Origin: Carettochelys insculpta | Taxonomy: Eukaryota > Chordata > Testudines > Carettochelyidae | NCBI RefSeq assembly: GCF_033958435.1 | Contig: NC_134138.1 | Location: 26,194,598 to 26,258,597, forward strand | DNA length: 64,000 nucleotides | Reading direction: 5' to 3' | Part shown: positions 32,348 to 42,731 of the stretch, one piece after another | How positions within the stretch are numbered: the stretch's first letter is position 1 | Layout of the letters: the number at the start of each line of letters is the position of its first letter | Notes under the pieces: generated by a model | What the model was told of the DNA's origin: nothing | The model's database searches: none | What the model saw: only the letters and a program-made list of their open reading frames with translations | Made by a program: the position numbers and the translations under genes

Positions 32348-32779
32348 GGCGGTGGCCACAATTGGCCAAAATTTAAATGGCCACGCTAATAGCCAAATCG
32401 GAGGATACCAATGAGGTGCTGAAATGAATATTCAGCACCTTATTAGCATACTGCCAGCTGCGGCGCTTCGAAAAGGCCACTTTCGATCGTGTGCGGCTTG
32501 GCTGCATGGGGGTCTTTTTTGAAAGGACCCCATACATTTCGAAATCCCCTTATTCCTATCAGCTGACAGGAATAAGGGGATTTCAAAGTCTGTGGGGTCC
32601 TTTCGAAAAGGACCTCCGTGTAGCCGAGCCTCATGCGATCGAAAGCAGCACTTTTGGAGTGCCGCGGCCAGCAGCATGCTAATGAGGTGCTGAATATTCA
32701 CATTAGCGCCTCATTAGAATCCTCCCATTTGGCCATTAGCATGGCCATTTCAAAATTATGGCTAAGTGTAGCCACAGCC
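32348..32779. mobile_element. long-hairpin TIR element, TSD AAT (copy 1)
   Basis: The element is one imperfect inverted repeat along its full length. The left part (GGCGGTGGCCACAATTGGCC... CAGCACCTTATTAGCAT) mirrors the right part (ATGCTAATGAGGTGCTG... GTGTAGCCACAGCC), with the fold near 32568. AAT flanks both ends exactly. It is homologous to 48444-48859 and 54556-54959. Confidence 0.85.
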
Positions 32780-33028
32780 AATATGAGGCATGAGAAAGGT
32801 ACTTCCTTGCATCATCGGAAATCATAAACCTCTCCTTAAAATGAAACAAGGAAAATCTGTGTGAACGCAGAGAAAAGAGAGAGTCAGCAGAGCTAGGCCC
32901 ACACCATACAGCATCCCGCTACCATGTAAACACTGGCCAGATATGAACAATGGATAAGGGATGAAACACCAAACTCCCTGAAACTCTGTCCTGGGTGCAG
33001 CATACCTACTGCAGACTTGATACATGCT

Positions 33029-33368
33029 TGCTGTGACTATGCTAGCACTGCGCTTTCAAAAGAGGCATGCAAATGAGGGAAATCAAAAATGTAAATGAGA
33101 TGCAGATTTACATATCGGGTGCCTCATTTGCATATTCTTTCCAAAGAGCTCCTTTTGAAATCAAAAGAGCAGTGTAGACAGCGCTCTTTTGAAAATAAAC
33201 CTCATCTTCGAAAGAACCCTTCTTCCTAATTTTTTTTGAAAGATGCTCTTCTGAAAAGAGATTATGCAAATGAAGCGCAAGACATGTAAATCACTGTCTC
33301 ATTTCCATTTTCGATTTCCCTCATATGCATTCCTCTTTTGAAAGAGGAATGCAAGTGTACACCCAGCC
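33029..33368. mobile_element. TIR element, CTTTTGAAAG/ATGCAAATGAGG subtype (copy 1)
   Basis: The left arm (TTTCAAAAGAGGCATGCAAATGAGG, broken) mirrors the right arm (CATATGCATTCCTCTTTTGAAAG). The central TTCTTCCTAATTTTTTT also occurs in the related copy at 60396-60813. The left terminus is diverged and no duplication could be fixed. Confidence 0.65.
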
Positions 33369-33865
33369 GAGAAGCATATCTCTTTCCTGAAGAAAAAAAC
33401 CCCAGACTCCTCCCCCAACCCATTCTGACATCATTTACATGACTTGTCAAGCCAACAGAATCTTACTGTTCTGTCTCACTCAGTTGTCCGCCCTGCTATA
33501 TATCACCACAGATGGACCTCAGCATCTGTCTTCATCCAGAAATGTGTGGCAGGGAAAAGAACAACAAAATTCAAAAGAAAACATAAATTGAAACATGCAA
33601 AAAACTGGGGTTTTACTTTCAAGATTTAAAAGAGAGCGGAAGTGTTGCAGTCACTTTCAACACAGAGGGGGTTTTGCTAATCCTCTGGTTTAACTGATCA
33701 GTAGCTTAATCTCCATAAAAAATATGTCCCTGACAATAAATGTCCTGAATACAACAAAAGTCAATAGCCACAACTCAAGGTATGAATTGCTCCCTACAAC
33801 TCAAAATTGTAACAATAAAAACGCCACAAGAAACGAGCTGCAGCTCATATGCCTAATTTTATTGA
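33369..33865. other. no recognised feature
   Basis: No repeat ends or exons recognised. Confidence 0.3.
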
Positions 33866-34122
33866 GGCTAGAGCTATACTGAGCAGGTTAGTCTTCTGCG
33901 GTTTCATTTCATGCATGCACGAAATGATACACCCAGGCATCAATGTTGATCCCTGTACTCCTTGAAAGAGGTGAGGAATAAGGAAGGTCAAAGGAAGATC
34001 GACCTTTTGCCGTGTAGACAGACATAGAAGTCGAGTAAGGATAAAGCGGTTATAGCTATGCAACTGGCATAGCTAAAATTGCTCATCAGCGGTCGATTTC
34101 TTTATCTAGGGTAGACATAGCC
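33866..34122. mobile_element. TIR element of the GGCTA...TAGCC group, TSD TGA
   Basis: It begins GGCTAGAGCTATACTGAG and ends CTAGGGTAGACATAGCC, with exact TGA on both sides (33863-33865, 34123-34125). The interior (ATCAATGTTGATCCCTG, GAAGGTCAAAGGAAGATCGACC) resembles 44562-44850. Confidence 0.65.
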
Positions 34123-34569
34123 TGAGTTCTGAACTGCTTCACGTTGTTCTCCAATTATTGTCTTTGTAACCTGCTCCTCAGAGTGAGTAACAGATAAGGC
34201 ACACAGAGTAGCTGGGGAATAAAGGCTGCAGCTTGCTAGAAGGGACATCTCTGACACAGAGCAGCCATGTCTTTAAGCCTTCAGGTTTCAGGATATTATC
34301 ACAGTTTACAGTACAACAAATCAATCGGGTTGAAAAACAGTTAAAGTCTACATTCCTTCCATTCTTAGATGCCATTCAGATATTGTTTCTCTAACTCACA
34401 ACCTGTATGGGAAGTTTATGAAGAAGAAAAGTAGTTACATTTCCTCTTATCAGCAGAATTTCTTACCACTATTGGGCTATGTCTGCACAACAGTGTTATT
34501 TCAAAATAAGCTATTCTGGAAGAGATTTTCCAGAATAGCTTATTTTGAAATAATGCTGTTACATACTAT

Positions 34570-35869
34570 GGCCGTGGGTACACTACCTCTCCCTTTTGGA
34601 AGGGCCATGTAAATTACAGCTATTTGAAAATGCAAATGAGGCATTGAAATGAATATTCAACGCTCTGTTTGCATAACGGAGGCCACCCAGCCCGCTGCAA
34701 ATGTTGATTTTGAATTAAAAATAGCCATGTAGCTGGGGTTCCTTCAAAAGGGTGCCCCGATTTTGAAAGCACCTTTCTTCCAAATTCTGGGCACCTTTTG
34801 AAGGAGCCCCAGCTACATAGAATCATAGAACAATAGAGCTGGAAGAGACCTAAAAGAGCCATCAAGTCCAGACCCCTGCCCTAGGCAGGACCAAACCAAT
34901 CAGAACAGCCCAGCTAGGGCTTTGTTGAAGAGAGACTTAAACACCTCCAGAGATGGAGACTCCACTACTTCCCTGGGTAGACCATTCCAATGCTTCACCA
35001 CCCTCCTAGTGAAGAAGTTTTTCCTAATGTTCAACCTGGACCTTCCCAACCACAGCTTGAGACCATTGTTCCGTGTTCTGCCATCTGTGACCACTGTGAA
35101 CAGCCTCTCTCCAGCCTCTTTGCAAACTCCCTTCAGTAAGTTGAAGGCTGTTATCAAGTCCCCCCTCAGTCTTCTCTTCTGCAGACTAAACAGTCCCAAT
35201 TCACTCAACCTTTCTTCATAGGTCATATGCTCCAGCCCCCTAGTTATTTTGGTTGCCCTCTGCTGGACCCTCTCCAGCATATCCACATCCTTCCTATAAT
35301 TGGGGGCCCAGAACTGGACATAGCACTCCAGATGCGGCCTCACCAAAGCCGAATAAAGAGGAATAATCACTTCTCTGGATCTACTGGCAGCGCTCCTCTT
35401 GATGCAACCTAATATACCATTAGCCTTCTTGGCTACAATGGCACACTGTTGACTCACGTCCTGCTTCTCATCCACTCCAACTCCCAGGTCGTTTTCTGCA
35501 GAACTACTACCGAGCCAGTCAGACCCCAGCCTGTAACAATGTTTGGGATTCTTCTGGCCCAAGTGCAGGACCCTGCACTTGTCCTTATTGAACCTCATCA
35601 GATTTCTTGCAGCCCAGTCTTCCAACTTGTCTAAGTCACTCTGGACCCTATATCTCCCCTCTAGCTTATCTACCTCTCCCCCTAGCTTAGTGTCATCCAC
35701 AAAATGGCTATTTTTAGTTTGAGATCAGCACTTCTGACAGGCCAGATGGTCTCCATAATGCAAATGATGCACTGAATATTCATATCAGCATCTCAATTGC
35801 ATTTTGAACGGCTGTAATTTACATGCCCCTTCCAAAGGGCGGGGGGGGAGGGATAGTGTAGCCACGGCC
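34570..35869. mobile_element. middle layer: GGCCGTGG...CCACGGCC TIR element
   Basis: Termini GGCCGTGGGTACACTACC and inverted GGCCGTGGCTACACTATCC bound the element. The left half (AATGAGGCATTGAAATGAATATTC, broken; CTTCAAAAGGGTGCCCCG) mirrors the right (GAATATTCATATCAGCATCTC). It belongs with the long-hairpin subtype. The CR1 copy at 34819-35703 splits it at its fold. No clear 3-bp duplication remains. Confidence 0.65.
34819..35703 (-). mobile_element. innermost layer: CR1 LINE, 5'-truncated, open C-terminal frame
   Basis: On the minus strand a 266-codon frame runs from 35700 to the stop at 34902-34900. It starts at the FVDD (YADD-type) catalytic motif, DDTKLGG, and continues with [37 protein letters not shown] and [20 protein letters not shown], the CR1 ORF2 C-terminus. 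The short 3'UTR ends in CTATGATTCT at 34819, the CR1-type 3' end. Only the last part of the reverse transcriptase is present, but it carries no stop or frameshift, so the insertion is comparatively young. Confidence 0.9.
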
Positions 35870-36165
35870 AAAATGTATTTCAAAAATAGCCCGCAGCTGT
35901 TTCAAAATAGAGCACCTACATGCAACAGTGCCTATTTTGAAACAGACTCATTGGACGCACTGCAACTTATTTCAAAACAGGTTCTGTTACATGTCTACAC
36001 GGCATCTATTTCAAAATAACTATTTTGTACTAGGCATTATTCCACATGGAATGAGGTTTACCTATTTCAAAATGAGCCAACCGCTATTTCAAAATTATTT
36101 CAAAACAAAGGTTGCATTGTGCTAGCAAAGTTATTTCAAACTAACTTTGCTGTATAGACACCCCC

Positions 36166-36659
36166 CGCAGTGCTCTACAGCTAAACACTCTGCAGTACTG
36201 CATTTACTGTAAAATTGAACTGGCTAGTTAAATTTCTGGCTTCCTTCATTGATGGCTTCCTCTCTCCTTAAGCCTTTAGACATGCGCATGCACTTTTTCT
36301 ATTCAAAGCGTGGGTGTGTGTGCTTGAATTTGAAACACTTGACTCCAAGAGGCATGGCTATGCAAGAAAGACTTGACAAGTTTGGGCCAGTGCAAATTTT
36401 AATTAACATTACCTGGTCAATCACCATACAACTCTCCTCCACCTGCTTTTTCATCACACGAAAGGCCATAGGAGGGGGAGAGGGTAAAGGTATGCAATAT
36501 ATTACAGTTATTATCCTGTCCCCATTCAGAACAGCTAAATGCAAGGGCAAGGTGGGACGAGGGAGTGGATCTCCGCCCCTGGAAGGGGCATATCAAGAAT
36601 GGGAAGGGTACAGCTTGGGGCAGTCAATCCTGCCCTCTCCATGCTCCCTCTGAGCCCCC
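36166..36659. other. no recognised feature
   Basis: The 134-codon plus-strand frame at 36249-36653 has no domain I recognise and no exon signals. I regard it as chance. Confidence 0.35.
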
Positions 36660-36775
36660 TGTGAAGTGGTTCACAGCGCTACATGGTGTTTCAAAGGGGC
36701 CCAGAGCTTTCGCAGCTGTGGTGGCTGGAGCTCTGGGCCCCTTTGAAATGCTGGGCCCATCAGCAGGTCTGCTGA
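36660..36775. repeat. GC-rich repeat core with inverted CAAAGGGGCCC arms
   Basis: TTTCAAAGGGGCCCAGAGCTT and AGCTCTGGGCCCCTTTGAAA, each slightly broken, face each other. The same core appears at 20900-20985. The ends of the full element were not found. Confidence 0.5.
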
Positions 36776-37837
36776 GATAATATTATTCCCTTGTAAATCC
36801 AAGGATGTGAGATGAGAGTCACATTTCAGGGTATGAAAATGAACACACATGGGATAGTGTTTCATCCCCGTATAACTGTTTTTAGTGTGCAGCTGTTACA
36901 GTAATATAAAAAAGCATATTAACTAGGACAGTGAAAATGCCATTACATTCTGCTACAATACATGCTTAGCACATTTTAAACATGCACAGGGGAATAAGCA
37001 CAAGTGGACCAGGTTAAATGAGACCCATAGGAAAGCTCATATATAGCCACTGCTTATGACTTACATACTGTACAGAAGAAAAATCAGAAGGGGAAATCGT
37101 TGGGAAGATCCCATACTTGGAAGTTGGAATACAATCTAGATTTGGTCAATGTGCTGCGGAATATAGGCTAGATCTTCTAACCTTCTATTTGTGTCACAGG
37201 TGGCTAGAAACTTGAGACTTTTTACATTCTCTTTAGGTCAAATAACATGGAATTAGAAGGTGAGATATGTGGAAATGGTTCTGAATAAGATTTACAATAC
37301 TTATTGGAAATGTTAATGTATTAGGTTAATGTTAAAGATAAACTGCCTAATTTGAATTACTCTATCATTTTAGCTTCATGTAGGTTAACAGTGATGCAAC
37401 GAAACTTGTTTTAAACAAATTATATTGCCATAAACAACAGCACATTCAGATGTTTAGGACTACGGCTATCTGCTGACATCTAGAATTCTGTGACTAAAGG
37501 AAAAATTGGCTTGTGTTTTTTCTTGCTTGTAAAATCAAATGGTCAAGATTTTCAGAAGTGACTATTTATTCTGGGTGCTTTGTTTTTTGGTGCCTGACTT
37601 GGGACATTATCAAGGGCCTGACTTTCCTATAGCTGGCACTCAGCACTTCCTCCTGAAAAAGGAGGAACCCCAAATCACTAGTTACCTTAGCTACTTTTTA
37701 AAAGCCTGGATCATGGTCTTCATCACCCTAGCAGTCAGTTAAGTACTGAACATGACTCCATGGTAGTTTTTTTTGAGGAGGGATGGGGGCAGTGGGAAGA
37801 GAGGAAATTTTCAAAGGGTCTAGGGACATTGACTGCA
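36776..37837. other. AT-rich sequence, no recognised repeat
   Basis: About 1 kb without transposon signatures or coding potential. Confidence 0.35.
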
Positions 37838-38100
37838 GAGGAAGGAGGACCCAGTGGTTACAGCACTAGCCTAGGACTTCCAAGACTTGGGATCATTTCG
37901 CTGTTCTTCCATGGACTTCCTGAGTGATCTTGCATGAGGTGCTTAGACTCTCTGAACTTGAGCTTTGCATCTGTAAAAAGGGGATAACAGCACTGCTCTA
38001 CCTTGTAGAGATGTTGGGAGAATAAATGCATTATAGATTATATGCACTTTGAGATCTACTGATGAAGAGTGGTAAGTATTTCTTATTATTAAAGCCAATA
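37838..38100 (+). mobile_element. MIR-type SINE, long copy
   Basis: A tRNA-like head (CAGTGGTTACAGCACTAGCC) is followed by the MIR core and body: TGAGTGATCTTGCATGAGG, GCATCTGTAAAAAGGGGATAA, TTGTAGAGATGTTGGGAG and AATAAATGCATTATAG. Nearly the whole family is represented. Confidence 0.8.
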
Positions 38101-38789
38101 GGACCTGTGTTCTAATTCCTCTCTGTACCACTGAAAATCTCCTCTGTCATCTTTAAAGAAATCTGGCTTTTATACGACCAGTCAGACAGCCATCTGAACT
38201 TATGTCTAAAATCGTGTATGGTGGGAGATGCCTTAACAAGCCAAGGCATATATCAATGTTATATAATTAATACAGCTACTTGTTCTCACTCTATCCTTTC
38301 ACATAACAGACAACAACTATTTTAAGACTTTCACAGTGAAGAATAAACTTTGTCATTTGCATTGCAGTGTAGAGTCCAAGGCCTCAGACAGAACTAGGGC
38401 TCCATTAGCTCCTGTATAGATACATGTGGACAGTCCATTCCCAGATAACAAAGTAAAATATTGCATGCCATAACTTTTCTAAAAACATTCCCGACTAGGA
38501 TCATCTGCCAAAATGTTGACAATTAATGACGTAAAGATACCATGTTTAGGCTCCTAAATATTAGTATAAAGAACGCTCACAAGCTCCAGTGAAATCAACC
38601 AGAGGTTCAGGTTCTTAACGCCTTGTGAAGCTGATTATATTTAAGTGCCTCAGTACAGTCTTAGGAACCTTTCTCTTACAAACGACCTTGAGTTATTTTT
38701 TTTTCAAGCCATGTGAATCATGGAATAATCTGTCCAAAATATTTTCATAACGATTTTCACTTGGTAGTTAGTTTATGGCCTGAAGCATA
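38101..38789. other. no recognised feature
   Basis: AT-rich; no repeat or gene assigned. Confidence 0.3.
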
Positions 38790-39060
38790 AATGTTTGCAG
38801 TACAGTAGTGCATGGTGGTCCTGCCCACGATGAAGGCCTCCATCTGGCAAACACTGCACAAACACAGTAAAAGTCTCGGTCTGAAAGAGTTTACAGGCTA
38901 AATATACCATGGGTGAGAATGGGAACAGAGACAGGGAGGTGAAGTGACTTTTCCAAGGTCACACAGCAGATCAGTAGCAGAGCTGGGCATGGAATTTGTT
39001 TCCATGGACTCTAAGCTTCCATTATTCTCGTTCGGTGCTCTATCCCCTGGAACAGTTTCT
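38790..39060 (-). mobile_element. MIR-type SINE
   Basis: Contains GACAGGGAGGTGAAGTGAC, CCAAGGTCACACAGCAGATC and GCAGAGCTGGGCATGGAAT, the reverse complement of the MIR core, followed by tRNA-head-like sequence near 39050. Confidence 0.75.
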
Positions 39061-39504
39061 GCAAGCGTGAAGGTGTATGCCCTTTCCAAACTATATTTTA
39101 AAATATTCTATTTCTTACAGTAAAGTGTGTTCTCAATATCCATAGACATGTCTAAACTCTTTTCAAATCCTGGTCCTCAGTTATTTCTAATGCCAGCAAA
39201 TTCTATGGGTTAATTATGCATTATGTAAGAGTTAGTTGGTCGTAATATGGTTTTTGTTTTTGTTTTGCTGTATGTAAAAAAAAATCAAAATTTGGATTTC
39301 CAAAAAGGATTTTAAAGAAGTTGACTCTCAGTTTTCTTAATAGCAAAATTATAAATTTACAAAACAATCACTCTAGCTACTCTAATCCCCCTGCCTATTC
39401 AGTTGGTTGAATTCCCATCACTGGATTCAACTTTCTCCAACTTGGCTCTAACTGTGGCAATAAGATGGGAGGCACATGATTTACAGATATAGAATAGAAA
39501 ATGT

Positions 39505-39686
39505 AGAGCAACGAAGGGTCCTGTGGCACCTTATAGACTAACAGAAAAGTTTAGAGCATGAGCTATCATGAGTTAACTCACTTCTTCAGATGCTGGACTC
39601 ATGCTCTAAACTTTTCTGTTAGTCTATAAGGTGCCACAGGACCCTTCGTTGCTCTACAGATCCAGACTAACACGGCTACCCCTCTG
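39505..39686 (-). mobile_element. fold-back retroelement with perfect arms and 14-bp target duplication
   Basis: Identical 14-mers AGAATAGAAAATGT flank the element (39491-39504 and 39687-39700). On the minus strand it starts CAGAGGGGTAGCCGTGTTAG. Two arms, 39503-39562 and 39598-39657, are exact reverse complements over 60 bases with a 35-base loop. A long, exact target duplication points to target-primed reverse transcription. The insertion looks young. There is no coding capacity. Confidence 0.85.
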
Positions 39687-39919
39687 AGAATAGAAAATGT
39701 ATCCCTAGACAGGATCCTCCACTACACTGGGAAAGCCCATCTGTATTCACATTTGATTTTACATGGAGAAGATTATGTGTTCAAGTATTTAGTTTCTTCT
39801 CTTTTTGTAGCACAGCTGATGCATTTACAGAACAGCAAATTGTCTGTGGGAGTTAAGAACCACTCTCCATTCTAGCAACTTTTAGAAATCAACTCCATCT
39901 GTTAAGATCAAGCATCACT

Positions 39920-40438
39920 TCAACGGGAATATTGTATCCACTTTTGGGCGCTATACTTCTAGAAAGATGTGGAGAAACTGGAGAAGGTCAGAGACGAGCA
40001 ACAAGAATGATTAAACGTCTATTGAACATGAGCTATGTGGGAAGACTAAAACAATTGGCCTTTTTTAGTTTAGCAAAGAGAAGACTGAGAAGGATGTGAT
40101 AGCAGTCTACAAGTATCTAAAAGAGTGTTACATGGAGGAGGGAGAAAATTGTTCTCCTTGGCCCCTGAGGATAAGACAAGAAGCAATGGACTTACACTGC
40201 AGCAAGGGAGGTTTAGGTTGGACATTAGGAAAAACTTGCTTACTGTCAGGGTGATTAAACACTGGAATAAATTGCCTAGGGAGGTTGTGGAATCTCCATC
40301 ACTGGAGATATTTAAGTACAGGTTAGACAGACATCTATCAGGGACAGTGTAGATGGTACTTGATCCTGCCGAGAGGGCAGGGGACTGACTCGATGACCTC
40401 CTGAGGCCCCGTCCTGCTCTAATGTTCTATTATTCTAA
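39920..40438 (+). mobile_element. CR1 LINE 3' fragment
   Basis: The broken frame contains CR1 C-terminal phrases ([38 protein letters not shown], in pieces) at 40170-40310. The CR1 3'UTR follows (GAGAGGGCAGGGGACTGAC, TCGATGACCTCCTGAGG, CTAATGTTCTATTATTCT). Earlier stops show it is dead. Confidence 0.85.
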
Positions 40439-40799
40439 CTAGCACTTCCTGGGTTTCATTTCTCCTTCCTGTGATCTCTTCCATGATAACTTTTCCCCAT
40501 CTACCTGGGATACACTCTCACTGAACTACTTTTATCCACGTCAAACATAAGATAAGAATTCTGCCCAATTAAGTGTCTCCAGACCATAAGGAAAACCGCA
40601 CAGTCTAAGATCTAGCCAGGCCCTTCATCATTTGATTTCTTCTCTTAATGTGTTTACAGTTTTTAATCAACCAGAAAAAGCGTGAGCCTTTTGTGTTTCT
40701 GCCACTAGTCCTCGCCACATATTTGCATCTACACAGAGAGCTTTACCATTTTTCCATAATCAGACAAAAAAATCACTTCTTCCATGCAACAACATCAAT
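40439..40799. other. no recognised feature
   Basis: No repeat or gene assigned. Confidence 0.3.
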
Positions 40800-40940
40800 T
40801 TTCAGGCAGGCATCTGTGGCTGTGCAGCACCAACATAAATACATGCTGCCCACGGTGGGCGCTCTGCTAATCATCTGGGCAGCCCCTGGATCTCTCCTGG
40901 GTGGTCACCCAAGTGCTCAGCTTGCAGAGAACACTGGCCA
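40800..40940 (+). repeat. interspersed repeat, GTTCCCTCTAATTTTT family, copy 3 (right part)
   Basis: Shares GGGCGCTCTGCTAATCATCTG, broken, then GGATCTCTCCTGGG and CACCCAAGTGCTCAGCTTGC with copies at 1208 and 1990. Confidence 0.5.
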
Positions 40941-41040
40941 TGAATGCTTTTAAAGTTGCATTTCAACATTAAGCTCAGATGTATCCATCATAGGGTGCAT
41001 GCAGCACAGAAACAAGGTTTAACTGCCTTTTAAAGAGATA

Positions 41041-41585
41041 CAATAAACTCTTGAGATATGTGCAATCAAGTTGCGCATGTCTCAGGTTAATGCCAACTGC
41101 CACCCCTGACAGGAGTGGCTTCCTGGTCCCTGGAGTGGTGGGGAGCTGGGAACCAGGTGGCAGCCTGGTTCCCAGCTCCCCTCCGCTTGCAGAGCCAGGA
41201 AACCGAGCAGGGCAGCAGCCCTGGATAGTTTCCTGGCTCCAAGGAGTGGAGGGGAGCTGAGAGCCAGGCTGCCCCTGGTTCCTGGCTCCCCTCTACTGGC
41301 TGGAGCCTTGAAGCAGACCAAGGTGGCTGCCCTGCTCAGTTTCCCCTCTCTGCAAGCGGAGGAGAGACGGGAGCCAGGCTGCCCCTGGTTCCTGGATCTC
41401 TGTCACTCTGGGAGCCAGAAAACTGACCAGCTCTGCTAGGCCGGTCAGTTTCCCAGTTCCTGCAAGCCCAGGGGAGCTGGGAACCAGGTGGCAGCCTAGT
41501 TCCCATCTCCCCTTGACCTGCACGAAAATTTGAGTTATGTGGGGGTTGCAGAAACACAACCCCTGCATAATTCAAGGATTTACTG
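41041..41585. mobile_element. TA-flanked pogo/Tigger-like element, copy 2
   Basis: The ends CAATAAACTCTTGAGATATG and CAAGGATTTACTG are inverted and flanked by TA on both sides. The interior repeats GAGCCAGGCTGCCCCTGG-type words in both orientations. It is related to 8279-8776. Confidence 0.65.
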
Positions 41586-42152
41586 TATTTTGTTTGTTAA
41601 AAAATATCCCATAAAGCACTGTTCTCTGGCATGACAAACATAACATATGGCACATGTCACGAATGATACAGGAAGCCAGGCAGTGCCCAGGGGATTTCAC
41701 AGAGCTGAAAACATATCTTTGTGCTAAACCTTCCCTCATCTCTTGGAAACGTGCATAGTTGAGGACATTCAATATCTGATTTAAGTCTCAGCAGAAATGC
41801 CAGGGATTAAATGTATGCAGAGACTCATTCCTACAAATGATTCAAGCAATGAGGGTTGAGGCATGCTGGTGGTTTGTTGTGGGTAAGCTTTCCCTGCTGT
41901 ACTACTATGTGAGCTTTGGGCTTCAGTTTCCAGCATCCGCAAATCTGTCACCTTTCACAATCCTGAACTGTTTAATTTGGAAAAAAAAAAAAAAAAACAA
42001 ACCAGAAGACAAGGGGAAAAACAACTTCATGCAATCAAAAGGATGTATTTGAATGGCATACGCCCCTTCTCAGCTTTCTAGACAAATAGATTTTTGTATG
42101 AGTAGATCATTCACCATTAGGAAACTCTTAGGCTATGGCTATACTATAGCTA
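41586..42152. other. unclassified, with a poly(A) tract
   Basis: A run of about 17 A residues lies at 41980-41997. No repeat class assigned. Confidence 0.35.
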
Positions 42153-42523
42153 TAAGGTAACCATCTGTCCCATATTAGGCGGGACGGTCCCGTATTTGGA
42201 ATGCCAAAAGGTGTCCCTACTTATTTTTTAAAAGGGACTCATTGTCCTGTATTTGGGTCATCCCCCTGCTGATCTTCCCTAGTCACTTCCCTAGCCTCGG
42301 GGAAGTGGTGGGAGTGTGGGCGGCTGCTGCATCCCTGCCATTTCCCCAGGGCTCTGGTGGAGGGCCAGCGGCTGCCACTTCACCAGGGCTTGGGGAAGGT
42401 TGGGGGCTGCAGGTTCCCTGGGGCTCCTGGGGAGCGCTGGCAGCTGCCACCTCCTTCCCAGCTCCCCAGGGCTTGGTGGAGCCAGGATGAGCTGCCCCTC
42501 CCACCCAAGACATGGTCACCCTG
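42153..42523. mobile_element. hAT-like element, GGTAACCATCTGTCC family, copy 2
   Basis: It starts AAGGTAACCATCTGTCCC and ends CATGGTCACCCTG. The flanking TATAGCT words (left TATAGCTA, right TATAGCTG) agree at seven of eight positions, fitting an 8-bp duplication. It is homologous to 11660-11992. Confidence 0.65.
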
Positions 42524-42553
42524 TATAGCTGCTATATGTATATATGCTACAAA

Positions 42554-42718
42554 TATCAGAGAGGTAGCCGTGTTAGTCTGTAGCTTCGAGAACAAAAAGT
42601 CTTGTGGCACCTAATAGACTAACAGATATTTGGGAGCATAGGCTATGAAGTGGGTCTTTGCCCACAAAAGCTTATGCTCCAAAATATCTGTTAGTCTATA
42701 TGGTGCCACAAGACTTTT
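42554..42718 (+). mobile_element. fold-back retroelement with 13-bp target duplication
   Basis: It starts TATCAGAGAGGTAGCCGTG. The left arm (about 42595-42641) and right arm (42671-42718) are near-complementary around GAAGTGGGTCTTTGCCC. The flanking 13-mer TATATGCTACAAA is identical on both sides (42541-42553, 42719-42731). Same family as 39505 and 46852. Confidence 0.85.
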
Positions 42719-42731
42719 TATATGCTACAAA

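Larger units (their letters stand above)
34475..36165. mobile_element. outer layer of a three-layer nest: TTTCAAAATA-subtype TIR element
   Basis: The left part (34475-34569, GGCTATGTCTGCACAACAGTG) matches the start of the element at 44882. The sequence resumes at 35870 with AAAATGTATTTCAAAAATAGC, which matches the next part of that copy (AAAATGCATTTCAAAATAGC). It ends near 36165 in a diverged TAACTTTGCTGTATAGACACC. A perfect 25-bp inverted repeat (34496-34520 and 34529-34553, 8-base loop) lies in the left part. Confidence 0.7.

Noticed and set aside
36249..36653. 134-codon plus-strand frame
   Set aside because: No recognisable family, no splice signals, opposite-strand frames of similar length.
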